In this document: positions 20,526 through 30,553 of the stretch, in pieces
How the letters are laid out: each line of letters begins with the position of its first letter
Numbering within the stretch: the stretch's first letter is position 1
Origin: Nothophaeocryptopus gaeumannii
Taxonomy: Eukaryota > Ascomycota > Dothideomycetes > Mycosphaerellales > Mycosphaerellaceae
NCBI GenBank assembly: GCA_031771865.1
Contig: JASISA010000041.1
Span: 992,001 to 1,056,000 of the forward strand
Direction of reading: 5' to 3'
DNA length: 64,000 bases
Notes under the pieces: generated by a model
What the model was told of the DNA's origin: nothing
Database searches by the model: none
Seen by the model: the letters and a program-made list of their open reading frames with translations, nothing else
Position numbers and translations under genes: made by a program

Positions 20526-21682
20526 ATGGTCCGAAAAGCACACACCAAGTCTAAGAAAGGCTGTCTCTCCTGCAAGAAGAGGCATGTGAAGTCAGTGCGA
20601 ACTAGTAAATTGGGGTTTGGAAGGCTATGCTGATCGCCGGATGGCAGAAGTCAGGCCTAGTTGCTCGCATTGTGAGCGAACCTCCTGCAAGGCCTTCAAT
20701 CACCTGTGGGTTCTCTGTCAGACCATGTGCTGATTGGTGGTCTTCATTAACAGGCCTCCGACTTGAGATCACCTGCCAATGGCCTCCACCATGAGAGGTT
20801 CCCACTGCCTATTCTGCTGCGGACACCCCGCAACCATCACCAGCCAACGCCTCAAAGGCAGCCAGGACCACCTGAACTGGCTATTGCCGATTTGAAACTG
20901 CTTCCTTGGCTTCCAGCACCATTACCTCCTCCACGCTGTCCTTGCAGTCACGGCACTGCATAGAGCATCAATGTATCCAGCTGAACGGAGAGAGTTGCCC
21001 CTTCCGTCTTCTCCACATTACGATATCGCCATCACCGAATACCTCAACCAACTTTCAGCACCTGACCCCGCAGCATGTGTACAAGTCTTTGGACTCTCTG
21101 GCCTTCTGCACATGAAAGCCCTTGCGATAGCTCAGCTTGATACTCCGGCTGATCCCTTGGTGGCCCTCCACTCGTGGATCCGACTTGTGCGAGGCGTGAA
21201 AACTACCATCGAGCCGAATTGGGAACGCCTTCGAGCTTCTGAAATGGCACCTATTATCATGAGCGTGAACAGGGACCTCGTTGACAAGGCAGCACCGACT
21301 GAAGTGCTGGAGCTGGAGAATTTTGCGAATCAAGTGTACGATGAAGAAAGAGATGCGAAGCACGTATTTGGCTGCAATACACGACCTGCACGTCGTCACA
21401 CTGAACGTCAAGCGTTTCCTGCAAGATCAAGAGCAATATACAATTGCGATCACGCTGTCGTTTTTGGCTACAGTCAGTCAGCACTTTGTCGCCTTTCTTG
21501 CTGCCAGAGAACAGGTCGCCCTGGTGATTTTATCCTACCTAATCGTTCTCTTGAAGTTGCAGGAAAAGAGCTGGTGGACGCGCAACTGGGCCGAGTTGAC
21601 TCTGATTGCGATCTCACGGGAGGTCGATGAGGTGCATTCCGAATGGCTTGAGTGGCCACGAAGTCAAATAAAGATCAACTGA
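20526..21682 (+). pseudogene. Zn2Cys6 (Upc2-type) transcription factor pseudogene
   Basis: The start MVRKAHTKSKKGCLSCKKRHVK (20526) is the first half of a zinc-cluster domain, and SCSHCERTSCK (near 20650) the second half. The expected middle Lys-Cys-Asp/Glu is disrupted: AAGTGCGA appears only if four bases (GTCA near 20590) are skipped. The fungal-type activation-domain region follows in several frames: PPELAIADLKLL (near 20880), then GFQHHYLLHAVLAVTALHRA in another frame after a deletion, then PLVALHSWIRLVRGVKTTIEPNW, and a third frame from about 21365 (AAIHDLHVV ... WLEWP). Order and content match sterol-uptake-type C6 factors (about 400 residues), but no intron model joins the pieces. I infer loss of function by indels. 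It is divergent from the flavin-reductase-like gene it may once have controlled. Confidence 0.75.
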
Positions 21683-21690
21683 ACGAGACT

Positions 21691-22795
21691 TCATCCTTCT
21701 CTGGGAGCCTGGAGAAGCCACTCGAATCCTTCCAAAGTATCTTTCTGCCATTTTTCGAACTCCGGTATATGACGGAGTGCTATCCAGAAGCAGTGAGGTA
21801 GCCCAGGATAAAGGTCCAATCGCGATCGGACGCCCTCCTTCTTCAAAATATCGTCGAATATCAGGCCCTCATCGCGGTTTGTGTCACGGCCGCAAAGCTG
21901 TTGGTAGACTCTCGGCAGCCCCTTGTGACCTTCCTCACCTGGCCACATAAGCGGAGCATGACGCTTGTCTTTTGGATCAGCTTGAACAAGAGCTTTCATC
22001 AGATCCTGCATCTCCTTCGAGAAGATCGGATTCCGGAGACATTCCTCTTGCGTTCGACTGATAAACCTCTCCTGGTATATCTCCGCGAGCAGGCTCGCAT
22101 CCATTGGCCGCATAGATCCGCATGCAGAGTACACTCCTGTGATCTTGGGCTCCAACTTCTGGTCTCGAGCAAGATGCGCGAAAGCAAGAGCCATACTCGC
22201 GCCAGCTGAAATCCCGCCGATGATGAATTGCGGGTTCTCTGGGTCTGCATGAAGCTCCTCTATATGCTCTCGAACCCAATTGAAACTATCCCAGCAGTCA
22301 TCAATACTCGCCGGCCACGGATGTTCCGGCGCGAGACGGTAGTTGGGAGCAACAACAATTGCTCCGAATCGTTTACAGAGTGACCGGGCTGTCTCTGCGA
22401 CCATTGTCGGACTGCCTAGCACCATTCCGCCTCCATGCCAGAGGACGATTAGAGGTCCCCAGGGGGAGGAGTGTCGGGTTGAGCGGAAAATACGGAGCTT
22501 GAGTTGATAGCCATCGCGGGCGGATATGGTTTGGTACACTTCATCCACGGCGGGGTCTGGCTCGTCCATCTCTTCGGCTACTTCTGTTTGCATGCGGAGT
22601 TTGGAGATTGCTGTTTTGTGTTCATTCCAGTCGATCTTGAGGGGAGGCCAGATATCCATCATCTAGTCTCGCGTCAGAAGAAGAAGTCTTCCGTGTCATT
22701 GATGTGTTGCTTGCCTCCTTGTACTCTTTCGTGGGCTTCGCCAAGTCCATGATCTCTTGACGAGACATGCTCGTGAAGTCGATATCGGTCGGCAT
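21691..22795 (-). CDS. HSL-type alpha/beta hydrolase (GC-AG intron)
   Basis: Two exons, 22795-22715 and 22662-21691, give 350 residues. The 52-bp intron starts with GC (AGGCAAGC) and ends TAG; splicing joins EYKE to MMDIWPPLKIDW. Without the first exon the frame could still start at 22662, so the longer form depends on the non-canonical splice. The hormone-sensitive-lipase type fold (PF07859) shows an oxyanion-hole HGGG at residues 103-106, the conserved YRLAPEHPWPA, the nucleophile elbow GGISAG (Ser179), and a C-terminal His in GLPHCFW. The acidic residue is probably the Asp in SRLDLYPG or upstream. No signal peptide; a cytosolic esterase or deacetylase is likely. It ends 9 bp from the end of the dead Zn2Cys6 gene, tail to tail. 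Confidence 0.85.
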
Positions 22796-23260
22796 TGTTG
22801 CTACTGCTCTCCGCTGCCTTTGGTGCTTCGAGTTTATTTGAGGTCACAGGTTGTCCTTTTAATGTGCTGTTCCCGTCTTCAGCTCAGCTTGGCAATGCTG
22901 AAGGGAAGTGGCGGCCACGCCAGTATGTCGCTTACAGTCCAGTGTCATTTGCATCAGCTGTTCTTTCGCAGTCGGCAATATTTCAATGATGTCGAATGCG
23001 TTGACCGGAGTCTCCGTGATGAACCAAGAAGTTCTGAGATACAGTCATGGAAGTGCGACATCGGCAAAGTTTCGCTTAAGGCTAAGGCTATCGAAGCTCT
23101 CACGGCTTGGATGGGACAATTTGGTACGACTTCACTTGCAACATATAATTCGGAAAATAGTTGCACCAACAATGATTTACCAAGTTCAAGTCGACACTCT
23201 GACATACAAATTCGTCACAAAGGTCGTGTACCCACTTCTCAACAATATCTGCAGAACACT

Positions 23261-24428
23261 TCAAACCTTGACATACTCCCCAATAAAGTCATTCATGACC
23301 TTGTACGCCCCAGTACTATTATAATGCAGATTGACCCCATGCGCCGTATCAGGCTGTACATAAGTCTGAAACGGCTTCGCTGCAGGGAACAAAGCAGAGG
23401 CATTCTGAAGAACCCCATAACAATCACCTCCGCAGAAGATATTGTCGTATTCGCCCGAGAGGATCTATCTCAAAGCATCAGCACGTCGCAGTGTCCAACG
23501 TGCAGGGGAAATATACTCACCAGTACCGGAGCAGTGAAGTTCTTTGCAACCTTCGAACCTCCGCCCGTCAACATCTCGCCAACACTAAACGGCCACTTCG
23601 TCGCTTCAGACTCCGCCAGGATCTTGGTTGAGAAATTCGGCCAGTGGAAGAAACGTATTGGTTCGCGAGCTCGTCGCGCCAGGTCACATATCCCGTGCTC
23701 AGATTGGCGAAACGACGAGGTTGGTTCTCCTTCGCGAGATGGAAGTTCGACGCAACGGCCAGGCTAGGTGAGTTATTTGCTGAGAAGCCGGTCTGGACAA
23801 GACCATCCGAAATCGTCGGGTAGGAAGCGACGAGATGGTTGCCAATTTGAGACCCATATGAATGGCCAACGTGGACGATTTTCTTTGGCACGGGGACTTG
23901 TTTCAGGGCGGGAAGATCGCCTTTTCGAAGATGATCGGTCAGGATCGCGAGGACTTGAACCTCGATTTGCATTTGGTTGATTGTGTAAGGATCCGTCTTC
24001 GTCGATTTGCCATTGCCAATACGATCATAGGCCAGCGTCGCATATCCGGCATCCGTTGCTGCTTTGACATAGCTGTATTGGCTATTCGATCCGTTGAAAC
24101 TCCAGTAGCTCATATCGAAGCCCAGCCCGTGTGAGAGGATCTGAACCACACCATTGCCATTGTCGGCAGGCGAGCAGTATGATGCGGCCACAACAACATC
24201 CACTGTAACTTCGTGCGAGCCGTTAAGTGGAGAGGGTAGTTGCTTGAAATTTCGAGCAGTAAACTTGTCCAGGAACTCGACCGATTCGTAGTGGCTCTTC
24301 CACGGCGCAAAGTCGAGCGTGAAAGAAGTCGCATTGAAGGACATTGGGACCTCGAGGTCGAAACAGGTGAGGGTGCTGGTTGGCGCCGCGGCCACAAACG
24401 GTAGGAGCATTGCAATGATCGAGAGCAT
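23261..24428 (-). pseudogene. Secreted alpha/beta hydrolase with a one-base frameshift
   Basis: Exon 1 24428-23521 and exon 2 23464-23261, joined over a 56-bp GTGAGT..TAG intron. The ATG at 24428 begins a signal peptide (MLSIIAMLLPFVAAAPTS); an upstream in-frame ATG at 24497 lies at the TATA sequence and is less likely. Features are HGLGFDMSYW (oxyanion region), YDRIGNGKS, nucleophile elbow HVGHSYGSQ, LIVSGEYDNIFCGGDC (acid) and DTAHGVNLHYN (His). Near 23648-23654 the coding strand reads GTTTCTTCC; one more T would give YVFFHWPNFS and restore the frame to the end, TGA at 23261. All other parts fit a working enzyme of about 388 residues. This is therefore either a recent null allele or a homopolymer sequencing error. 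Confidence 0.78.
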
Positions 24429-24498
24429 CTTGTTCAGGCTGTCTGATGTTGGGCGTTTTGCTTGGATACTTATCTGAACAAGGTCGCACCGAGACATC

Positions 24499-24505
24499 TA
24501 TATAT
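24499..24505 (-). promoter_or_regulatory. TATA-like element of the secreted hydrolase gene
   Basis: TATATAT, read as GCATATATAG on the coding strand, lies about 70 bp upstream of the ATG at 24428. This spacing favours 24428 over 24497 as the start codon. Confidence 0.45.
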
Positions 24506-25505
24506 GCACACGCCCAGCAATGTGGCGTTATATGCTCATAGTCAAACGTCCAGGTCTCCGTACTGTTGACTACCTTTCCCGACTGTAGATCGGCATTGGT
24601 ATTGGGAATTCCGCAAACACTGTCCAGAACAAGCAGGCATACCATCATCTCCGACTCGTATCCGAAGCATGTGCCGACCGAGTACGCGTACTTCAGCTGT
24701 CATGGCTTCCAAATTCCAGTTTCCCAGAGACACTGCCCTGAGAGGGGAGTCGCAATACTCATTGCTGTATTTGTCCAATGAGTAAGCACATGCCATCGGT
24801 GCAGATGAGCCGCAACTGCCGATGAGCTGAGGCTGTGCCAGAGAAACTGTCATGACTGCATAGTAATCGCAACAAGATCTCCAATGCGACCAATACATAT
24901 GAGTGAGTGCCGGGTAAATACAGGCGAGCCACGTAGCGCTGCCGAAGCGATTGTAGATGACCGCTGCCTGTGCGTTAGTTGGAACCCATAGAACTACAGC
25001 ACGACACGAGACACGGACCTCCTGCTTTGGTGATGCCACCTTTTCATGCTGGCTGTCGTCCCCCTCGGAAGGTTGGTGACGGTGGCGGTTGCGCGTCGCA
25101 CGTCGGTCGTTCTTCCTCTCTCTTCAGATCCTTCTTGTCTCGCCGTTGGCAGCTGTCGAGCCCAACCAGGCAATGCCAAGACCGGTCATGGACTTGACTC
25201 GTGCCGTGACCGTCCTGACAGTGCTTGCTTGCTATATAACAGGATCACACTGTGACATTGCGTCCAAGATTAGGCAAGAAGCCCTCCGTTTACATTATTA
25301 CTTTACAAAGTCCGAACTTCTGTCTTCATGCTAACTGCAGCAACCATACTTTGCAACCAACACTAGTATGTTATAACCCGAATATTGTTACCAACATGTC
25401 GGGCTCGCGAACTGGTCTTGCATTTCACGATACCGGATAAAGGCTGGCATCTGACACAAAATGCGAGCCTACATGCGCGACGCAAGCTTACTTGCACCGA
25501 CTGCA
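24506..25505. other. Gene-free interval upstream of secreted hydrolase
   Basis: About 1 kb. A minus-strand open frame of 165 codons (24542-25039) is rich in Cys but has no signal peptide, no domain and no plausible intron model. I see no gene here that I can support. Confidence 0.45.
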
Positions 25506-26312
25506 CTATGCGTTCCTGGCCTTTGCAGCATCTTTCCTACGTCCTTGCTCTCTCACCTCCTCTGCCATTGTCCGACCAACATCCGTCCCCATGGCTTCAA
25601 ATCCATTTACGACTCCATTGCGATCTCCCTCGGGCTTCTCCTGGCTCATCTTAAACCGGCCTTCCATCCTTGTGACCTCAATCTCGATACCGATGATGTT
25701 CTTCATGAGCAAGTTCACATACGCATCTGGTGCATCGCCAATTTCCCAGGCTTGCTCATACCCTTCCGTGACGTCCATATTCTTCGGCACGTCTTGGTCG
25801 TCACTAGCCGTAATATCTACCTCGCTTGCCCGTGTCAGCGCTTCGACTTGGGATTGCAGAAATTTCCTTGTTGAATCCGCTTTGGAATCGTGATATATCG
25901 TCGCGCGCCCGTAGACTTGAACAGCCGAATAGTTCCATGTGGGCACGGTTTTGCCCGTCTTTGGCTTGGTGTCTGTGTAGAACTTGGGCGTGATGTAGTG
26001 ATGCACGGGAGCTTGGAACATGATCAAGACATCTTCTTCCAGCGGCTTTGGACTTGAGTCGTCCCCAGCATTGAACTGAATTTGCTCGATCATGGCTTTC
26101 GATTGCGGATTCATCCGGGCGACATGACCGAGGATCCGTGGGAAAGCATTTGGATCATCACTTTCGTCAATGACCCATGGTATGTGGCTGGCCTGGAGCG
26201 TGGGATGCGCAGTAGATCCAATGCCGGATATGAGTAGTCCCAGGGGGTTTTGCTTGAGAAAGCGCACCAGTGTTGGGATGTGGTGCTCAACGTGAGGCGG
26301 CGGCAGGAACAT
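25506..26312 (-). CDS. FMN-binding negative transcriptional regulator (PAI2) family protein
   Basis: Single exon, 268 residues, start ATG at 26312 (MFLPPPHVEHHIPTL...). The frame is open upstream to 26390, but the family N-terminus MF/MYxPxxFxxxD begins at 26312. PAI2 (PF04299) proteins have an FMN-binding split-barrel fold; in Bacillus PaiB represses sporulation and protease genes. In fungi they are presumed FMN- or haem-binding enzymes. Seen here: NPLGLLISG strand, ASHIPWVID, LGHVARMNPQ (family hallmark HxARxNP), VLIMFQAPVHHYITPKFY and VPTWNYSAVQVYGRATI (the WNY/xVHxxG motif), and IIGIEIEVTRMEGRFKMSQ (family KxKxSQN variant) near the C-terminus. The Ala/Arg/Lys-rich tail is extra. Cytosolic. 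Confidence 0.87.
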   Translation of the reverse strand: MFLPPPHVEHHIPTLVRFLKQNPLGLLISGIGSTAHPTLQASHIPWVIDESDDPNAFPRILGHVARMNPQSKAMIEQIQFNAGDDSSPKPLEEDVLIMFQAPVHHYITPKFYTDTKPKTGKTVPTWNYSAVQVYGRATIYHDSKADSTRKFLQSQVEALTRASEVDITASDDQDVPKNMDVTEGYEQAWEIGDAPDAYVNLLMKNIIGIEIEVTRMEGRFKMSQEKPEGDRNGVVNGFEAMGTDVGRTMAEEVREQGRRKDAAKARNA

Positions 26313-26638
26313 CTTGCAGGCACTATGTGCGAATCTCTGCTTACCAGAAACGTGAAATGGATGTCTTCTTATTCGACCTGAGAGTGTCACGCCCTACGAG
26401 GTGGTGCTGATGCTGGCGATGCTGGAGCTCGCTGATGCTTACTTCATGAAGAAAGTACATGCGAGCTACCCGGTCCGGCGACCATGAAGGTCCAATCTGA
26501 GCGATGATTTCTTATGTTGGTTATGATGTGAAGGCAGTCACTATCTCGCTTTTCCCACGGCAATACGGTATTCACCTGCGTGTTCAAATGCTGTCACGGT
26601 CCTGCTCGCGATTTCGTAGTTATCAATCATGTATTCAC
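26313..26638. other. Gene-free interval
   Basis: 326 bp: promoter side of the PAI2-like gene and 3' flank of the phosphatase gene. Nothing specific seen. Confidence 0.5.
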
Positions 26639-27979
26639 TCAGTAGTTACCTAGTAAAGTGGAGAGCACAAGGTAGCCTCCGACGATGCCAATGATCGTGC
26701 CAGCAAGGAGAGCCTCTCCTTGTCCAGTCAACGTCAGGTAAGCTCCAAGCCCGACGGCGAGCTCATATCGGCGAGCGGCAGCTCTTCGCTGCTTCCAGTC
26801 GTCCCATGCTTTGAACGGCACATCAGGGACTCTCTGTGAAATGGAAAGAGGCTTTCGCGGGATGGAGAATGATAGGACGACTGGTCGGTGGTCGCTAGTC
26901 GGCTGTACAGGTAGCGCGGTGTACGCATGTACTTTGGGGGGAGCCTGAGCAAGGAACAAGATCCGGTCACACCACGATGGTATCCGGTGCTTAGCCCATA
27001 GCCACTTCTGCTCCGGTTGATTCTCAAGCTTCAGGCCTGGAAAGAGTTCGCCTTCATCGTCCTCATCCTTCACGACCGAGGCCTTGATCGCCTCATCGTT
27101 CGATTCAGCAAGCTTTGAAGCACCCGACGAGAGTTTGTAAGTTGGAGCGAAGCTGATAGGAGCCTCAGCCAGTTGATGAAGGGTGTTCCCGTTCTCGAGC
27201 TCCCGCGTAAGTTGATCGTTCTGCAGTAACTTCATGTACTCGCCCGAATCGGACCCAGTAGGATGAGGCCAAGTCTCAAAGTCTTGAGGCTTCGGTGCGG
27301 TGTCTGATGTGCGGTAATTGAGGTCGCCGGCAAAGAATATGTACGAGGGGGGGTGGAACAGCGTGCTCGGCTCAGACTGTCTCTCTGTGTTTCTTGAAAG
27401 CAAAGGCTCGCTTTCGCCTGCCGCCTGCTTCTTGTCCACGGGCTCAAAAATCAGGCTTTCACAGATCTGCTTCCAGTCGCGATTTCTCCGCTCGTATTCT
27501 GACTCCATAGGTGCCAAATGTGCGGCGACAAACGTCACAACAGTCTCCTCTTCTGCCTCCAGATTCAAGCCTAATCGTATTCCGACCGCACCTTTATTCC
27601 CCATGTCCCAAACTCCAACTCCAGTTCCTGCTTCTTCAATCCATGTTATGCTATCTCTCATGCTCTTCTCTGCAAATACCAAGATGCCTGTCATGCCTGC
27701 CGCCCGCATGATTACAGGCTGATATTCCTTACTGCTCCCGAACTTCCATCGCGTTGCGTGAGCTACTGCCTCGGTGATTCGTAGAAGGTAAGGCGCGAGC
27801 AGAGATCCTCCGAGAAAGGCATATCCGATTGGTGCTATCTCTTGCAGGGAGAGGACGAGGAGATCGGGCGGAAGCGTGCCAGGCCTGAAGCTGGAATACA
27901 GAGAAGACGCGAAGTATTCAATGTTGATCTCCTGCCGCCCGCAGTTGAAGGTAGTTATGTGGCAGTTAAGGTCGGCCAT
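26639..27979 (-). CDS. Inositol polyphosphate 5-phosphatase, C-terminally anchored
   Basis: Single exon, 446 residues, ATG at 27979. Endonuclease/exonuclease/phosphatase (IPPc) fold removing the 5-phosphate from phosphoinositides or inositol phosphates. Seen in order: TFNCGR (residues 10-15), VLSLQEIAP (metal-binding Glu, about 47), AHLAPMESEYERRNRDW (family FVNxHLAA-like block, about 150-170), FFAGDLNYR (the GDxNYR signature, about 218), KHRIPSWCDRILF (the P-x-W-C-D-R-I-L motif, about 330) and TSDHRPV (His-Asp block, about 364). All catalytic blocks are present. After the catalytic domain, residues 402-446 form a hydrophobic hairpin-like segment (AVGLGAYLTLTG ... ALLAGTIIGIVGGYLVLSTLL), suggesting tail anchoring in an internal membrane. 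No SacI, SH2 or C2 domain. Confidence 0.92.
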   Translation of the reverse strand: MADLNCHITTFNCGRQEINIEYFASSLYSSFRPGTLPPDLLVLSLQEIAPIGYAFLGGSLLAPYLLRITEAVAHATRWKFGSSKEYQPVIMRAAGMTGILVFAEKSMRDSITWIEEAGTGVGVWDMGNKGAVGIRLGLNLEAEEETVVTFVAAHLAPMESEYERRNRDWKQICESLIFEPVDKKQAAGESEPLLSRNTERQSEPSTLFHPPSYIFFAGDLNYRTSDTAPKPQDFETWPHPTGSDSGEYMKLLQNDQLTRELENGNTLHQLAEAPISFAPTYKLSSGASKLAESNDEAIKASVVKDEDDEGELFPGLKLENQPEQKWLWAKHRIPSWCDRILFLAQAPPKVHAYTALPVQPTSDHRPVVLSFSIPRKPLSISQRVPDVPFKAWDDWKQRRAAARRYELAVGLGAYLTLTGQGEALLAGTIIGIVGGYLVLSTLLGNY

Positions 27980-28432
27980 GGTAGGAGCGTTGTTCGAAGG
28001 AAAAGGCAGGTGGAAGACTTCATGAGGACTCAGCAGACTCGAAGAAAGGTGAGTGAATGGAATGTGGTGTTTGGATTGAGTTCACTACGTCATGTGAAGG
28101 GCGCCCGTGCGCTGCCAAGAACTCTGCTTGCATGATCAATCTCACGCGACCTTTGCTCCTTCCTCTTAAAAAAGTTCATCAACCTGTGTCACATATGCTC
28201 CGTGATCAGTCCAAACAATGCGTTGGGGATGAAGAGGGCAATATGAGAAGTGAATTCTCTCGGACCTTAGCATCTTTCAATCTTCGAGAATCGAAAGTAG
28301 CATCACACGACCAACATGAGGAGCGCGTAGATAGTTCTAGGACTGGATTGAGATTTGGCAATGCGTTCTCAAGAATTAGGTTCGTATTAACAGAGCATGG
28401 CACGACCTCAGCTGCGTAGAAGTCTATTTACT
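27980..28432. other. Gene-free interval
   Basis: 453 bp containing the promoter of the 5-phosphatase gene and the 3' flank of the MFS transporter gene. No coding signal. Confidence 0.5.
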
Positions 28433-29918
28433 TCAAATCTTTTTGACTCCCCATCCAACGGCCATCACGCGGGAAACAAACACGCAGATCGAACTCAGTA
28501 TGAGGACACAACCTGCAAAGGCTTGTAGTCCAACAAACCCAGCATCACTTCTCAGGATAGCTCCCGATATCGGGTTTCCGATCAAGACACCTGGAGATAC
28601 AAGCCCCAAGACCATGCCTATCATCGTGCCGTACTTGCTCATGTCTCCTCGCAGCAGCGATATGACCGCGATCGGTGCCATTCCTATGGCAAGGCTGAAG
28701 AAAGCTCCATATAGCACGGCGAACACAACCAGCCCTGGCTCGTTCCTGATACCTATCCAACACAGGCTAAGTATGCCGCTGGCTACCAGGGCCGGCACGG
28801 CTAGATTGAGCGGACCGATCTTGTCGGCGTAGAAGGCCGGGCCAAGGCGACCAAGGACGCTGCCGGCATACATGATGGAGACGATATAGAAGGCCATATT
28901 CTCCCTCGTGATGCCGAGCTCGAGGCTGTAAGTCCCGATGTAATATGCTGGGATGTAACTGATGAACCCGTCAGCAAATTCGATAAAAGTCAACGCACAA
29001 CGCGGGAGCTTGCCTACAGTCCGACGAATGCCCAAAACATCCCGAATGTGAATACCAAAAGTGGCGGTCTTCTAAAGAAGTCCATATCGGCCAGCTTTCG
29101 TACCTTACCCGCAGGCAGCTTGTTTTTTGCGGTGACGTTGGCCAGAATGCCCACAAATAGCGCAACGAACCCAACAACGCGAGTTGCCCAGCCAAAGCCG
29201 ACGTCCGTTAGCAGCTCGCGAAACACGATGGGATATACCAAACCGCCTGCATTCCCATCGATCAGCAACCTGTCATTCGAATCCTAAAGATGGAATGGGA
29301 ACAGAGCTCTTACCCACTCCACTCCCCGTCGCCGCAATCGTTGTCGTCAAATTTCTTCTCTTCACAAAATACTGCGGCAGTATCGCAGTAGCGGGAACGA
29401 AAAGCAGCCCGCAACCACAGCCAATCACCACCCCTTGTGCGAGGATGAGTTGCCAGTACTCCCGACAGATACTCGTCATCATGAATCCAAAAACGACAAG
29501 AAAGTTCCCGATCAAGTTCAAGGCTTGGAAGTATCCCGCATCGTACAGTGGACCGGATAATACACCGACGAAAACGAGGACGAAGGCTTGAAGCGAGCCG
29601 ATCCAGGAGATTTGAGAAGGGGTCTTGTTCGAAAGATTTATGACTTCATAGTAGGTTTGGAAGACCTGTTGCTGAAATCAGTGTCTCGGTGACGAAGAAG
29701 CAAGGGTATGCGTCTAGGGCACAACGTACTCCGAAAGAGTTGATCACGCCCCAGCTGTTTATCCACATAGCAAAAGAGCCTATGACCTGCACCCAGCAAA
29801 CCCAACCATGATCGAGAGGGCCTGGTGGCAGTGGAGGACCTTTCGACGGAGGCGTCGGCTGTTTCTCCGACAGCGCCTGCATCGTTCTCTTGCTTCTCAG
29901 CCGAATTTCGTTCAACAT
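28433..29918 (-). CDS. MFS transporter, monocarboxylate (MCT) family
   Basis: Four exons, 29918-29730, 29665-29314, 29246-29018 and 28958-28433, with introns of 64, 67 and 59 bp, all GT..AG; 431 residues. Fungal MCT-family members are plasma-membrane transporters for monocarboxylates, riboflavin or secondary metabolites. The hallmark start of TM1, normally PDGGWGW, appears as LDHGWVCWVQVIGSFAM; then INSWGVINSFG-VFQTYYE, SQISWIGSLQAF, LIGNFLVVFGFMM, LILAQGVVIGCGCGLLF and RNLTTTIAATGSGV-GGLVYP. About twelve membrane segments can be drawn. The start is uncertain: 29918 is the first ATG in frame, but an ATG at 29988 in another frame opens an acidic/polar leader (MDQQDIKQTDSIVSSG) typical of these proteins, so a frameshift or a missed intron near 29860 is possible. 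Confidence 0.8.
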
Positions 29919-30553
29919 CACTCGACTGCTTCAGCTCTGCACCAGACGAGACGATGGAGTCTGTCTGCTTTATGTCCTGTTGATCCATATTCAGATGAGT
30001 TTACTAAATTAGAAGTGCAAGTGGTTCTTTGGGCAACAGAAAACAGCTAACGAGACAGTCTCAATCATTTTAAGCCATTGCACGTTCGGGCTCGCATTTG
30101 ACGCGCAGTCTGCCTCAGCGACATTCGCACTACAGCGAACTTAGCGCGTATTGTTCTTGGATCCCGGGACGCCAATCATATACAGCGGAATACCGTACAC
30201 GCTTGCCAAGCGGCGGATTTGGTCGGTCCATCCAGCCTCGCGGAAGCGAAAGCGTCATAAACCGTTCGTCGCTGTAACACCTCATGCACTGATGCAAGCT
30301 AATCTTTGGCGGCACTTGAACAATCCATTGGTTCTGCTATGGTTACAAGGCTGATCTCGGTCATTGACAAGTCTGCCCTACCGGCTTGGTGAACAGACAC
30401 AGGTCTCGCGAGGTTCCCGAGCACGACGGCCTATCCTGCTTGAAACCGCTTCTGGACAATGCGGACTTGATTGAACGACCGCGAGAGCGCCTGAAGAACC
30501 AAGAATGTACGATAGCCACTGCTGAACACTTGATATCAATATTCAAACATATC
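29919..30553. other. Gene-free interval (possible 5' part of MFS gene included)
   Basis: 635 bp. The first 70 bp on the minus strand may be a leader of the MFS transporter (see that entry). The rest has no coding or RNA signal. Confidence 0.45.

Noticed and set aside
22757..23767. 336-codon open frame on the plus strand
   Set aside because: It overlaps the start of the HSL-type esterase and the end of the secreted hydrolase, has no domain or signal peptide, and its product looks like antisense composition.
24542..25039. 165-codon Cys-containing frame on the minus strand
   Set aside because: No signal peptide, no domain, starts by a weak ATG context; I could not build an intron model that yields a secreted protein.
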